Notes: generated by a model from the letters alone, not told the origin. Positions 39,132 to 48,315 are shown, numbered from the stretch's first letter. The stretch: 64,000 nucleotides of DNA from Marinobacter salinus (GCF_001854125.1 NZ_CP017715.1:3720001-3784000); one strand, 5' to 3'. Numbers and translations: made by a program.

Positions 39132-39770
39132 ATGACCGGCCCCGAAAACGACAAATCAGAGCGCTGTAGTCCTGTCATGACCGATCAGAAACCGAGCCGC
39201 AGAGAAGCGATCCTTCACTCCCTTGTGGAACTTCTGGAAAAAGATCCGGGAGCCCGCATTACCACCGCCGGACTGGCAAAGTCCGTTGGCGTGACCGAGG
39301 CGGCTCTATACCGCCATTTTCCCAGCAAGCGAAAAATGTTTGAAGCCCTCATCGAGTTTGCCGAGGAAGCGGTCTTCTCCCGGTGCCAGGTGATCCTTCA
39401 GGAGCAGGAAGACGTGAGAGTCCGACTGCAGCAATTGGTAAATCTGGTTCTGGTGTTTGCAGAGCGCAATCCCGGGCTGTGTTGTGTTCTGACAGGTGAC
39501 GCTTTGATGGGCGAAAATGAGGCTTTGCGCAAGCGGGCATCACAGTTCTTCGAGCGCCTTGAAACCCAGGTCCGGCAGGCTCTGAAAGAAGGCGAGATTC
39601 GGCAGGGTTTGCGGCCTAGGACCAGTGCCGCACGGGGCGCCGACTTTGTGCTGGTCTTCATTGAGGGGCGGATTCAGCGGTTTGTCCGGTCTTCGTTTTC
39701 GCGCCTGCCGTCCACGGACTTTGAAGAGAGCTGGGGGTTGGTGGCCGAGGGCTTATGGGCTAGCTCTTGA
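39132..39770 (+). CDS. slmA: Nucleoid occlusion factor SlmA
   Basis: A 212-residue TetR-fold protein. The N-terminal helix-turn-helix (RITTAGLAKSVGVTEAALYRHFPSKRKMFEALIEF) and the ERNPGL segment match E. coli SlmA closely. SlmA binds chromosomal sites and inhibits FtsZ assembly over the nucleoid. The ATG at 39132 has GAGGG upstream; an internal ATG at 39177 would give a size nearer to the E. coli protein (198). It converges with the inositol-monophosphatase-like gene over 15 nt. Confidence 0.9.
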   Translation: MTGPENDKSERCSPVMTDQKPSRREAILHSLVELLEKDPGARITTAGLAKSVGVTEAALYRHFPSKRKMFEALIEFAEEAVFSRCQVILQEQEDVRVRLQQLVNLVLVFAERNPGLCCVLTGDALMGENEALRKRASQFFERLETQVRQALKEGEIRQGLRPRTSAARGADFVLVFIEGRIQRFVRSSFSRLPSTDFEESWGLVAEGLWASS

Positions 39771-39785
39771 GGCCCATTTCAGACT

Positions 39786-40610
39786 TCACTCATACCCGGA
39801 AGCCGCCCGAAGAATAGCCCGGACGGGTTCCCAGATGGCTGGGGCTGAAATCAGGATGTCGCGACCATAAAGATCTGCTGGATAGCCGTCGGGCACATTG
39901 CCGAAGTGCCCGGCGGTGGCGCCCGCCTCCAGGGCAATCAGGCGGGCGGCGGCGAAGTCCCAGGGGCTGACGTTTTCGTAGTAGATGTCCAGCCGGCCGC
40001 AGGCTACCCAACAGATGTCCAGAGCGGCGGAGCCGATGCGGCGGAGGTCGCGGCACTGGTGGATCATGGCGTCAAGGCGGCGCACCAGGGGTTCCAGATT
40101 GTCCTTGGTGTAGGGGAAGCCGGTAGCAAACAGGGAATCGCGGGGCACGGTCGCGCCACTGTGCTCAATTGCCTTGCCATTGAGGGTGGCACCCTCGCCC
40201 TTGGTGGCGCGAAAAGTTTCACCGGGGAAGGGTGCATGAACCACGCCGGCCCGGACTCTGCCTTTCTCGGCGTAGGCAATGGAGACCGCCACCTGGGGGT
40301 GGCCGTAGGCGTAATTTACCGTACCGTCAATGGGATCGACGACCCAAAGAGGCGTTTCCAGTTCTTCGGCCTGGCTGAGATCCGGCATGGTTTCTTCCGA
40401 CAGGATGCGGTGATCCGGGAAGCGTTTCCGGATGGCGTCAGTGATGAATTCATCGGCCATCACATCAGCGTGGGTCACCAGCTCGGTCTGCTGCTTATAA
40501 TCCGTTCGCAGGGTATTTTCGTCACGCTCACGGCGGATCAGTTCCCCAGCCTCGCGGGCCAGGGTTTCGGCAAAATCGGTAATGTCGCGGAGAGAAACGG
40601 AATCGGACAC
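39786..40610 (-). CDS. Inositol monophosphatase family protein
   Basis: A 274-residue Mg-dependent phosphatase with GTG start. Metal motifs are SEETM, DPIDGTVNYAYG and WDFAAARLIALEAGA. The family includes inositol-1-phosphatase, SuhB, CysQ-type 3'(2'),5'-bisphosphate nucleotidases and fructose bisphosphatases; residues visible here favour the IMPase branch but do not settle the substrate. It lies 56 nt after an aminotransferase gene on the same strand. Confidence 0.87.
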   Translation of the reverse strand: MSDSVSLRDITDFAETLAREAGELIRRERDENTLRTDYKQQTELVTHADVMADEFITDAIRKRFPDHRILSEETMPDLSQAEELETPLWVVDPIDGTVNYAYGHPQVAVSIAYAEKGRVRAGVVHAPFPGETFRATKGEGATLNGKAIEHSGATVPRDSLFATGFPYTKDNLEPLVRRLDAMIHQCRDLRRIGSAALDICWVACGRLDIYYENVSPWDFAAARLIALEAGATAGHFGNVPDGYPADLYGRDILISAPAIWEPVRAILRAASGYE

Positions 40611-40666
40611 GGCGCCCCCAGTGAAGTCTCTGATAAGAGTGAGGGCACCAGTCTAACACGGCCGGG

Positions 40667-41962
40667 TCAGAGGCTGTTCAGCCATGCCTGCATCTTGTCC
40701 ATGGCCTTGACCAGGCGTGGGCACGCCTGCTGGACAAAGTCATCACCGAGCTCGCTTTCAGCATGGTCGCCACCGGCCAGGTTCAGGGCTCCCGCTCCAT
40801 CAAAATCGACGAACGCCAGGCGCGCAGCCAGATGATCCGGTACAAACCCGAAATCACTGGCCGGGAGGATGGCCACGCCGGTGTTCTCAAGCAGTGCCTG
40901 GCAGAATGCCTGACTGGTTTTCACGTCTTTCTTTGCCAACCGGTCCCGGAAGCCTGAGAAGTCCGGGAACAGGTAAAACGCGCCTTCCGGCTTTTGTACC
41001 ACAGCGCCCATGTCTGTCAGGCGCTGGTGCACGTATTCGCCAATGACCTTGAGTACCCGGCGGGATTGCACCAGATAATGGTCGATATCTTCGCCGCCCT
41101 CGAAGGCCGAGATGGCGGCGTACTGGATCGGTGCGCTGGTGGAGGTAAAGGTTTCGCTGGCAATAATCGCCATCGCATCGAGTAGCGGCCGCAACTCTGG
41201 CGGAAAGATGAACGCCCCCAGGCGCCAGCCACCAGCTCCTGCCCATTTGCTCAGCCCGGTAGAGATGATGGTGCCTTCCGGATAATAGCGCGCGATCGAC
41301 TTGTGTTTGCCGTCGAAGTGCACTTCCCCGTAGATTTCGTCCGATAGCAGGATCAGCTTGTACTTGCGTGCTACGTTGGCAATTGCCAGCAACTGGTCGT
41401 CGGTGTAGGTGCATCCTGTCGGGTTGGAGGGATAGTTGAGGATCAGAATGCGCGGCCGTGACGGATCATCCCGACAGATGATGTCCAGTTCCTCGGCCGT
41501 AAGCTGCCAGTTGTTCTCGGCGTGGGTAGGCAGCCAGTGTACCGAACGGCCAATGATCCGGGCCTGGGGCGCATAGGACACCCAACTTGGCCGAGGGATC
41601 AGCAGATCGCCATAGTAGGCCAGCTGAAGAATAAAGAGCAGCTCCTTGGAGCCCGGGCCTATCAGCACATCTTCCCAGCTGGAGCGCATGCGCTCACTGC
41701 GATTGATATAACCGGCGATGGCTTCGCGCAGGCCCTTGAGACCTTTAACCGGAAGGTAGTCTTTCTCGTGGGCGTGTTGCCTTAGAGCTTCCACTACGCG
41801 ATCAGGTACCGGGAAAGGCGATTGCCCGAGTCCCAGTTTGATGATGTCTTTGCCTTCGGATTTGAGCTGGTTGCTGAGCTCATTAATGCGGAGGGTCGCT
41901 GAGGGCTGAATTCCCCGAACGTTCAGGTTAATTGCGTAACGGTGATCGGTGTTTATGTCCAT
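40667..41962 (-). CDS. Class I/II pyridoxal-phosphate aminotransferase
   Basis: The ATG at 41962 gives 431 residues; the extension to 42055 has no homology-like text. Fold-type I signatures are GQSPFPVP, LILNYPSNPTG, LSDEIYGEVHF and the lysine-bearing STGLSKWAGAGGWRLG with the conserved arginine for the substrate carboxylate near RLAFVDFDG. Amino donor and acceptor are not assignable; aspartate/aromatic-type enzymes look like this. The ribosome site is weak. Confidence 0.85.
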   Translation of the reverse strand: MDINTDHRYAINLNVRGIQPSATLRINELSNQLKSEGKDIIKLGLGQSPFPVPDRVVEALRQHAHEKDYLPVKGLKGLREAIAGYINRSERMRSSWEDVLIGPGSKELLFILQLAYYGDLLIPRPSWVSYAPQARIIGRSVHWLPTHAENNWQLTAEELDIICRDDPSRPRILILNYPSNPTGCTYTDDQLLAIANVARKYKLILLSDEIYGEVHFDGKHKSIARYYPEGTIISTGLSKWAGAGGWRLGAFIFPPELRPLLDAMAIIASETFTSTSAPIQYAAISAFEGGEDIDHYLVQSRRVLKVIGEYVHQRLTDMGAVVQKPEGAFYLFPDFSGFRDRLAKKDVKTSQAFCQALLENTGVAILPASDFGFVPDHLAARLAFVDFDGAGALNLAGGDHAESELGDDFVQQACPRLVKAMDKMQAWLNSL

Positions 41963-42132
41963 TGGCCCAGTCTGTCGGTTGGATGTAATGATCCAGTATA
42001 GAAAACAGAAACATATCTGTGACCGGGCGAGGGATAAGTGATTGCCGAATACCAACGACCAACTTTAGTGGGACCAGACCCATGTTTCAAAGTTGTGGAT
42101 CGCAGGTGATTCCGCCGGACCCTTCAGCCGGG

Positions 42133-43470
42133 TCATCGACGCTGTACCCAGATTTCCACGCGGCCATTCCTCTGCTGGCCATTATTGCCACCGGCGCTCC
42201 CCACAGGCATGTAATGGCCATAGCCAGTATAGGCAACGTTATTGATCGCTAAGTCCTCCAGTGCCTTGCGGACTGACAAGGCGCGAAGTTCCGAAATCAT
42301 TTGCGCTCTGAGTTCATTGCTCTGCAGGTCGGCAAAACCGATAAGCATCAGGTCGTCAGCCGAAAGCTTTTCCCGTTTCAGGTAGTCTGCGATGCGCAGG
42401 AGATCCCGGCGAGCTTTGTTGTCCAGTTTGGTTCGGCCCTCAGAGAATCGGACGTTGACGGTCAGTCTTTCAAAGTTCTGTGTCAGTCGCCTGAACGTGT
42501 CGGGCACACCCGTGTCAAAGTCCGGCTTGACGGCGATCGGGTTCTGGGAAATGAACCCTGATTCGGAAACAATGGCCTGACCCTCAGAGCCCAGAACAAA
42601 CTCAATAAAGTCCCTCGCCTGCTGCGGGGCCGAATCCCCGGCGGTATACATAAACAGGCGCCTGGCGAGCGGGTAATCTTCACTGGCGACGGTCAGCTGG
42701 TCTGGTTTGAGGGCAGGGGCATTGCCATCGGATATGGCGAGCACCTTGCTGTCACGGACGGACGCCAGACCGGCAAAGCCGATTCCTGTCGGGTCCCGGC
42801 TGACATCGTCGGAGAGTTGGTCATTGGATTCATAGCGTTGGGCAGAGCTGTCCAAGGCAAACTGCTTGCCAAGCACGAGGCTTTTAAACGTGTCCCAGGT
42901 TCCAGAACGGTCATCCCGCGCATAGAGACTGATAGCTTTGTTTGTGCCGCCAACTTCAGACCAGTTACGTATCTGGCCCGAAAAAATCTTGCCCAGCGTC
43001 TCAATGCTTAGCTGGTTCACCGGGTTGGACGGATGCACAAGAATAGCAAGGCCATCGATGGCAATAACATGTTCGCTGTCGGCGTCGTTCAGATTTGCGC
43101 GCCCGGCTATTTGTTCCACTTCCGCTGGTTTGGCGGGGCGGGAGGAGGCCCAGATATCGGCATGACCTGCGTAAAGGGCCTTGAACCCGGTGCTTGAGCC
43201 ATGCGCGGCGACTAAAGAGCGGATCGGTGTGCCGGCCCGTTTACCGGTCAGAATTTTTTCGTTTTCCTTGCCATTGCTGCGCGTGCTGACCGGACTGATG
43301 CCCATGCTGTGGAAATAGCCTTCGACGAGCATGGGCGCAAGAGTTGCGCCGATGGTGTTGGATCCGTGGATCTCCATACCTTCACCGTGAGCCTGTGGGA
43401 GCCACAGCCCTACCGTGAGAGTCCACACCAAGAAAATGCGAATAGCCAGGGGGAAATGGCTCTGTTTCAT
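42133..43470 (-). CDS. PstS-like phosphate-binding protein fused to a C-terminal OmpA domain
   Basis: The ATG at 43470 follows GAGG with 8-nt spacing; 445 residues. A signal peptide ends PQAHG-EG. Residues 25-300 are a phosphate-binding PBP domain (IHGSNTIGATLAPMLVE, ARDDRSGTWDTFKSLV, PTGIGFAGLASV). The C-terminal 120 residues are an OmpA/MotB peptidoglycan-binding domain (NVRFSEGRTKLDNKARRDL, LIGFADLQ, GQQRNGRVEIWV). The fusion would tether a phosphate binder to the cell wall. No pstCAB genes are nearby. A Pho box lies upstream. Confidence 0.9.
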   Translation of the reverse strand: MKQSHFPLAIRIFLVWTLTVGLWLPQAHGEGMEIHGSNTIGATLAPMLVEGYFHSMGISPVSTRSNGKENEKILTGKRAGTPIRSLVAAHGSSTGFKALYAGHADIWASSRPAKPAEVEQIAGRANLNDADSEHVIAIDGLAILVHPSNPVNQLSIETLGKIFSGQIRNWSEVGGTNKAISLYARDDRSGTWDTFKSLVLGKQFALDSSAQRYESNDQLSDDVSRDPTGIGFAGLASVRDSKVLAISDGNAPALKPDQLTVASEDYPLARRLFMYTAGDSAPQQARDFIEFVLGSEGQAIVSESGFISQNPIAVKPDFDTGVPDTFRRLTQNFERLTVNVRFSEGRTKLDNKARRDLLRIADYLKREKLSADDLMLIGFADLQSNELRAQMISELRALSVRKALEDLAINNVAYTGYGHYMPVGSAGGNNGQQRNGRVEIWVQRR

Positions 43471-43513
43471 CCTAAAACCTCGTAACAACAATTAGTTAGC
43501 GTTGGCAAAGAAT

Positions 43514-43531
43514 GCGACAGAAATGTGACAG
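43514..43531 (-). promoter_or_regulatory. Pho box upstream of the PstS-OmpA gene
   Basis: On the coding strand it reads CTGTCACATTTCTGTCGC: two 7-bp half sites 11 bp apart, against the E. coli consensus CTGTCATAWAWCTGTCAY. It begins 61 nt before the ATG. Known: PhoB binds such tandem repeats and replaces the -35 element. PhoB binding here is inferred. Confidence 0.65.
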
Positions 43532-43674
43532 TAATATTTCAGTTGATGCTTGCGGTTACTGATGCGTTTCAGTTTATTCGGGAAAACTGTTAAGCAGGCC
43601 GCAGTGCCGCAGGGTTTACTGCCTTATAGTGGCTAGTCCGCAGTAACAAAAATACACAAAATGCGCGGTCAGGA

Positions 43675-44337
43675 ATGAGCCATCTTATGCCCCAAGCCAG
43701 CGGTATGGGCTATGCCCCTTGCGATCAGGGACTGCCCTTACGCCGGGTCTTGATTGTCGATGACCACCCGCTCTTCTCGCAGGGGCTGGCGGAGCTTATA
43801 ACGCAAGCCATGTTGGCCACCTCGGTGGACCTGGCCGATTCGGTCGACGAAGCCCTTGAGGTATTGTCGAGGCCGAATTACGTTGATCTGGTCTTGCTGG
43901 ATGTTTCGCTGCAGGGTGAAACCGGGTTCATGTTGTTGCCCCGGATTGCTGCCAGAGAGTTGCCAATCCCCGCGGTGGTTATTTCCAGCTCAGAAGATGA
44001 ACCGACGGTGCGGGCCGCGAGGGCCGCGGGTGCGCGCGGATTCCTGCCAAAATCGGCGGGAAGGGCCGCGCTTGCTGGCATGTTCAGAACAATCAGCCGG
44101 GGTGGAGAGTATTTCCCCGGCTGTGCGAGATCTCCCGATCAGGCCATGGCGCTCACACCCAGGCAACTGGAGGTCCTGTCTTTGCTGGCCCAGGGGTTCC
44201 CCAACAAGCGAATCTGCCAAAGTCTCGGTCTCACCGAGCACACGGTGAAGACTCATTTGAAAGCGATTTTTACCCATCTGGGGGTCCATAATCGCACTGA
44301 ATGCGTCAGTCAGGCCCGACAGATGGGTTGGATTTAG
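43675..44337 (+). CDS. NarL/LuxR-family response regulator
   Basis: A 220-residue two-domain regulator. The receiver has DDH at 29-31, the phosphoacceptor Asp76 in VLLDVSL, and Lys near 126 in FLPKSA. The LuxR-type helix-turn-helix is at about 159-215 (LTPRQLEVLSLLAQGFPNKRICQSLGLTEHTVKTHL). The start may instead be an ATG at 43687, which has AGGA at better spacing. It meets a histidine kinase gene tail to tail, overlapping 32 bp, and is its likely partner. Confidence 0.9.
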   Translation: MSHLMPQASGMGYAPCDQGLPLRRVLIVDDHPLFSQGLAELITQAMLATSVDLADSVDEALEVLSRPNYVDLVLLDVSLQGETGFMLLPRIAARELPIPAVVISSSEDEPTVRAARAAGARGFLPKSAGRAALAGMFRTISRGGEYFPGCARSPDQAMALTPRQLEVLSLLAQGFPNKRICQSLGLTEHTVKTHLKAIFTHLGVHNRTECVSQARQMGWI

Positions 44338-45733
44338 TTGGTAGGGTGGTCGCATTGGTTGTCGCCGGAGTGTCAGCGGATACGACATCAATCCAGAATG
44401 TCGTGCCGGTGCCGGGCCTGGATCTTGCACCGCAATCACCATTCATCATGCCGGTCAGTTCTTTGACGATAGCAAGGCCAAGCCCCAGGCCAGCGGAGAT
44501 GTTCCGGCCCTTGCCACCACCCCGGACGAAAGGCTGGAACACAGTACCTTGCAGCGATTCATTAAGGCCGGTTCCATTATCGTGAACACGGATACGGACC
44601 ATCATTCCCATCCGTCTTGTTGAAAGTCGAACCTGATCACCACCGCTGTGATCAACTGCGTTGACGATCAGGTTCTGCAGAACCCGTGACAGGAGTTGGG
44701 GGTCTGCCACTACCCGGGTGCCTGCCGTGCAATCTGCCACGAACACATGGAAGCCCTGAACGGCGGCGTGATCTTCCGTGAGTTCTACCAGTTGTTTCAG
44801 TAACGGCTCCAGCTCAAAAACGTCGTTCTCCGGGCGAATCATTCCCTCGTTGATGCGCGAGATATCCAGAACATTCCCCAAAAGCCGCTGAAAGTGACTG
44901 ACGGTTCTCTGGAGGCGTTGTACAAGGTTTAGCTGGTCGGTGGTGAGCCCGTCCCCGGAAAGATTCTGGAGCGTCAAGCCAATGACGTTCAGAGGCTGGC
45001 GAAGATCATGACTGGCAACGGTAATCAGGTGGCTTTTCCGCTCACTCTCCTCTGCGGAGGCTTGGTGCAGTTGATCAAGCAACTGCTGGTCAAGGAAATG
45101 CGCCCGGTGGCGGTACTCGCTTAGCCAGGCCCCCATCATGCCAATGCTGTTGGCAGTGAGCACGAAAAAGTGGTTGGCCATGACCACACCGGGCGTCCGG
45201 CCGGTTGCCAGTTCGGTGACCAGATACGAGGCAATGATCAGGACCGAGGCAAAGGTCGCCCCGAAAAACGGCAGGCCCATGGCGAAGTAGCCGAACATCA
45301 GCATCAGTAGCATGCCCTCGTAGGGCAGCGGGAAGTCCCGGAGACGCGCGGCGGCAATTATTGCGACAACACTGAGCCCGCCGGCCAGGTAGGCGAGGGT
45401 GTACAGATGCTCGAAAACCCGATCGTTCGGCCACTGGCCATAGGACAGCCACCATACCAGGGCAATGACGGGGCAGGTAACTGACAATCTTATGGTGACA
45501 GTTACCCTGGCCAGGTCTGGCGGCAGCGTGGCCAGGTCCAGCAGCACAAAGATTCCGAAAATCAGCAGGGCCGCGGCCGAAACCAGTCGGGCCCGATCAC
45601 GGATTGCGGCAGCTCTGAGTCCTCGATAGCCCGGCTCGAGTTCGGGTCCGAACCGCAGTCGCCGGAACCCGGCTGATTGCTGCACTCTGATGATCTGGGT
45701 ATCCATGCAAGCCCACATGCCGCTTGGTGACAT
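44306..45733 (-). CDS. Membrane sensor histidine kinase
   Basis: A 475-residue kinase. Five or six membrane segments fill residues 50-205, with short loops and no large periplasmic domain, suggesting sensing within the membrane. The dimerisation H box is ASHDLRQPLNVIGL, followed by N box NLIVNAVDHSG, G1 VHDNGTGL, and G2 SAGLGLGLAIVKEL. No receiver is attached. Start is uncertain: ATGs at 45733 and 45706 both lack a clear ribosome site. Signal unknown; cognate partner probably the convergent response regulator. Confidence 0.88.
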   Translation of the reverse strand: MSPSGMWACMDTQIIRVQQSAGFRRLRFGPELEPGYRGLRAAAIRDRARLVSAAALLIFGIFVLLDLATLPPDLARVTVTIRLSVTCPVIALVWWLSYGQWPNDRVFEHLYTLAYLAGGLSVVAIIAAARLRDFPLPYEGMLLMLMFGYFAMGLPFFGATFASVLIIASYLVTELATGRTPGVVMANHFFVLTANSIGMMGAWLSEYRHRAHFLDQQLLDQLHQASAEESERKSHLITVASHDLRQPLNVIGLTLQNLSGDGLTTDQLNLVQRLQRTVSHFQRLLGNVLDISRINEGMIRPENDVFELEPLLKQLVELTEDHAAVQGFHVFVADCTAGTRVVADPQLLSRVLQNLIVNAVDHSGGDQVRLSTRRMGMMVRIRVHDNGTGLNESLQGTVFQPFVRGGGKGRNISAGLGLGLAIVKELTGMMNGDCGARSRPGTGTTFWIDVVSADTPATTNATTLPTKSNPSVGPD

Positions 45734-45749
45734 TCAGCAGTCTAAAGTG

Positions 45750-45770
45750 TCCCGCCGGGTAATGGCGGGA
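45750..45770 (-). terminator. Hairpin between the foldase and histidine kinase genes
   Basis: TCCCGCC and GGCGGGA form a 7-bp stem around 7 nt, 17 nt past the foldase stop. There is no T tract, so termination would be inefficient if it occurs. Confidence 0.35.
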
Positions 45771-45787
45771 GTGGGCGCACACTCTGA

Positions 45788-46900
45788 CTAATTGCTTCCC
45801 AGCATCTTTAGTCGGGCCCAGGTTTGCTGTTTGGAGTCCGGGAAGTGCCGGTTCAGAAGCTGAGCCTGCTGGGCAGCCAGGTCCGGTTCCGCCAGCCCCG
45901 AGTCTCTCAGCTGGGCGATAGCCTTGCGGTAATGCTCATAACGAGCCTCGAACTGCTTTTGTTCCTGCAAGTAAGCGGTCACGCTGGTAGCGGCCTCCCG
46001 GGACATGCCCTGATCCATGAGCTTCTGCCCCGCGCTTTCTGGAGAGTCTGCCGCTTCCATGATCTCTGTTCGCTGCAGGCTCTCTTGATTGCTCTCCATA
46101 AGATGCCGTTCGGTGCGTTGCAGCTGCTCCGGTAACTGGTTCCGATGCCACGCTACCAGTGAGGTCTTGGCTTCACTGGACAAGTCGGTCCTGCGGGCAA
46201 TCTCCAGCGTGGCTAAAGTATACTCACCGTAGGCTTCTTCAAGGCCGAAAAACGCCCGATGGGCCTCTGGACTGAAGATGGTCTGCCTGAGCTGCTTCAG
46301 ATCGTTAAACGCCTTGTGCAACATTTCCTGCTGGTAGGCCGGGTCATTTTGCCGGGCCGAATCAAGGGGCGTACTCTCCACCGCCATAGCCTGTTGCTTG
46401 TAGTGAAGGTACTGGTCCAGGAGCGCCATCGCCTGCTCTGCAGCCGGGGCTGGGAGGCTGGTGACGGCCAGTGTCCGGATGCGCTCCAGAACCTCTTCCG
46501 GTGACACTTCGCCAACGGCATTCAGGAAATAATCGAAGAAATCCCGGGTCTCAATATCTACGATTAGTTCACCGTTGGCATCGGCCTTGAGGGCGCCGTC
46601 GATGTCCGTTCCTTCGAGTGAAGCTGCGAACGGATCCGGCCCAAGGGAGGCCGGTGTATTCGAAGCAATATTGAGAGGCTCCATGTTGCGGTCGTCTGGA
46701 AGAGCTACCGCATCGGGTTTGGTCTGCTGTTTCAGACCCGTATCCTGGGTTGCCGCCCCGACGGTATTGCCCTGTACGCGATCGGTAAGGGGTGTGGGTT
46801 CGTTGCTGGCCGGATACAGCCACATCGCACCGCCGGCCATAATGGCCGACAGTGCGGTTGCGGCGAGCCATCGACGATACCGGAGCTGACGATGTCTCAT
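45788..46900 (-). CDS. Lipase secretion chaperone (foldase)
   Basis: A 370-residue Lif/LimK-type steric chaperone. The N terminus has one membrane anchor (WLAATALSAIMAGGAMWLY, about 10-30) followed by a disordered Pro/Thr/Gln-rich linker. The folding part from about 90 opens with SLEGTDIDGALKADANG, the family RxxFDY-like region here being TRDFFDYFLNAVGE, and is helical throughout. It folds the lipase encoded immediately upstream before type II export. It lies 7 nt after the lipase stop, a classical lipA-lif operon. Confidence 0.93.
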   Translation of the reverse strand: MRHRQLRYRRWLAATALSAIMAGGAMWLYPASNEPTPLTDRVQGNTVGAATQDTGLKQQTKPDAVALPDDRNMEPLNIASNTPASLGPDPFAASLEGTDIDGALKADANGELIVDIETRDFFDYFLNAVGEVSPEEVLERIRTLAVTSLPAPAAEQAMALLDQYLHYKQQAMAVESTPLDSARQNDPAYQQEMLHKAFNDLKQLRQTIFSPEAHRAFFGLEEAYGEYTLATLEIARRTDLSSEAKTSLVAWHRNQLPEQLQRTERHLMESNQESLQRTEIMEAADSPESAGQKLMDQGMSREAATSVTAYLQEQKQFEARYEHYRKAIAQLRDSGLAEPDLAAQQAQLLNRHFPDSKQQTWARLKMLGSN

Positions 46901-46907
46901 GCCAGCC

Positions 46908-47834
46908 TCACAGACCGCGGTTTTTCAGACGGTTGGCTTGGGAGCGGTAGAGCGATACCGGATTCGTCCATAGCGAGCGGGCACCAAACAGGTGATTGAT
47001 CGCATCGACATGGTTCATGTCGTAGTGGGTTCCGATGACATTCCCCATCTTGGTTGCGCAAACGCCAACCAGGCCATCGTTGGGCTCGCTGCCAAATGCC
47101 AGGGCAGTAATGCCGAGGAACGGGTCGGAGATGTCCAGCAGGTTGGTCCAGACGGCGCGGCCGGTCCAGGAGAAGAACTTGATGCGGTTGCCATTGATCC
47201 AGACGTTCTCATCGGTACCGGAACATGAAGAGCGATTCACACCTTTCCAGCCGAGAGCGTCGTTAAGGTCGGTGGTGCCCCGGGTGGTGAGGGTTTCGAG
47301 GGCGGCAACGCCATCCTGTGGGTTGTCGGCGCCAGACAGGGCGTTCACCAGGCCGCCGAGGGCGTTGGCAATGGTTTGCGCGCCACCTTCCACATAGCTG
47401 CCGGGCGGGAGAATACCCCGAACAACGTCCGCTACCTTTGAGCCCTTGTTAACGCCATCAATTGAGGTGATGGAGGCTATCTTGTGTGGAATGAGTGACG
47501 CCGTGACCCGCGACGTTGGTGCGCCCTGGCTGTGGGCCATCAGGTTTACCTTGACGTGACCCAGGCCGTTTATGTAGTTGGCCAGCTGCTGGCCCCTTTG
47601 CTCGCTGCTGTTCACAAACGAGACGCTGGCGGAATAAACCCGCGCGCCGCTGCGCTCCAGGTTCCATGGAATGGTGTGGAAATAGTTGACCAGGCCACCG
47701 ATGGTATTGAATCCGGTAACACCGTGGACCAGTACAATCGGATACCGGGTCTGGGTGTAGCCGGCGTGGGTGACGAATGAGGCAGACAGCATGACAAGCC
47801 CCAGCGCAATGGTTGCGATGGATCGAATACGCAT
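46908..47834 (-). CDS. Secreted triacylglycerol lipase, subfamily I.1/I.2
   Basis: The ATG at 47834 follows ACAGGAG and gives 308 residues with a signal peptide ending THA-GY; the frame to 48002 is not coding. YPIVLVHGVTGFNTIGG is the oxyanion region, AHSQGA places the nucleophile at Ser102, and NDGLVGVCATKMG and NHVDAINHLFG carry the catalytic Asp and His plus the calcium site. Cysteines in SSCSGTD and VGVCATK can form the stabilising disulfide. Export by a type II system is expected; none is in the window. Confidence 0.94.
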   Translation of the reverse strand: MRIRSIATIALGLVMLSASFVTHAGYTQTRYPIVLVHGVTGFNTIGGLVNYFHTIPWNLERSGARVYSASVSFVNSSEQRGQQLANYINGLGHVKVNLMAHSQGAPTSRVTASLIPHKIASITSIDGVNKGSKVADVVRGILPPGSYVEGGAQTIANALGGLVNALSGADNPQDGVAALETLTTRGTTDLNDALGWKGVNRSSCSGTDENVWINGNRIKFFSWTGRAVWTNLLDISDPFLGITALAFGSEPNDGLVGVCATKMGNVIGTHYDMNHVDAINHLFGARSLWTNPVSLYRSQANRLKNRGL

Positions 47835-47952
47835 GATTAACTCCTGTTGTTTTTGTAGGCGGCCGCGATGGTGGCGGCCATTGGTCGTTAATGCGTTGGT
47901 GATTATTCGCGTGAAAGTCCGGGCGGGATATCGCCCATTTGGGCGAGGTTGA

Positions 47953-48288
47953 TCAGGAAAAGCGGTGAGGTTCCAGTTCCATGTGGAGAATGCGCTGGCC
48001 AAGCATGATCACGCGACCGGTATAACGCTCCTCTCCCGTTGATGTGAAGTCGAAGAGAAAGCGGCGCCAGACCCGAAGCCTTCCTTCCGAGTCGCGCTTG
48101 AACCAGAGCCCGCGGAGGTAGACCGCGTCGTCAAGCAGCATCACATCCATCGTTTTGCAGTACTTGCGGGCGGCTTGCAGGACAAAATCCTTGATAGCTT
48201 TGGCCCGCCACCAATACCAAATGGCAAAGCCGGCCAGAAACAGCCAGAAAAAGTTTCCCAGAGTCACGATATCGGCAATCTTCCACAA
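47953..48288 (-). CDS. DUF3301 domain-containing membrane protein
   Basis: A 111-residue protein with one N-terminal membrane segment (NFFWLFLAGFAIWYWWR) and a small cytoplasmic domain carrying DDAVYLRGLWFKRDSEGRLRVWRRFLFDFTSTGEERYTG, the DUF3301 pattern. Function unknown. It is on the same strand as the lipase and 118 nt upstream of it, with a small hairpin (47931-47946) between. Confidence 0.83.
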   Translation of the reverse strand: MWKIADIVTLGNFFWLFLAGFAIWYWWRAKAIKDFVLQAARKYCKTMDVMLLDDAVYLRGLWFKRDSEGRLRVWRRFLFDFTSTGEERYTGRVIMLGQRILHMELEPHRFS

Positions 48289-48315
48289 TAAGTTGAGGTG
48301 GAGCGCCAGCCTACC

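Noticed and set aside
47861..47879. A hairpin (GGCCGC/GCGGCC) in the lipase leader taken as a terminator
   Set aside because: It has no T tract and lies about 27 nt before the lipase start; it may only be a leader structure.
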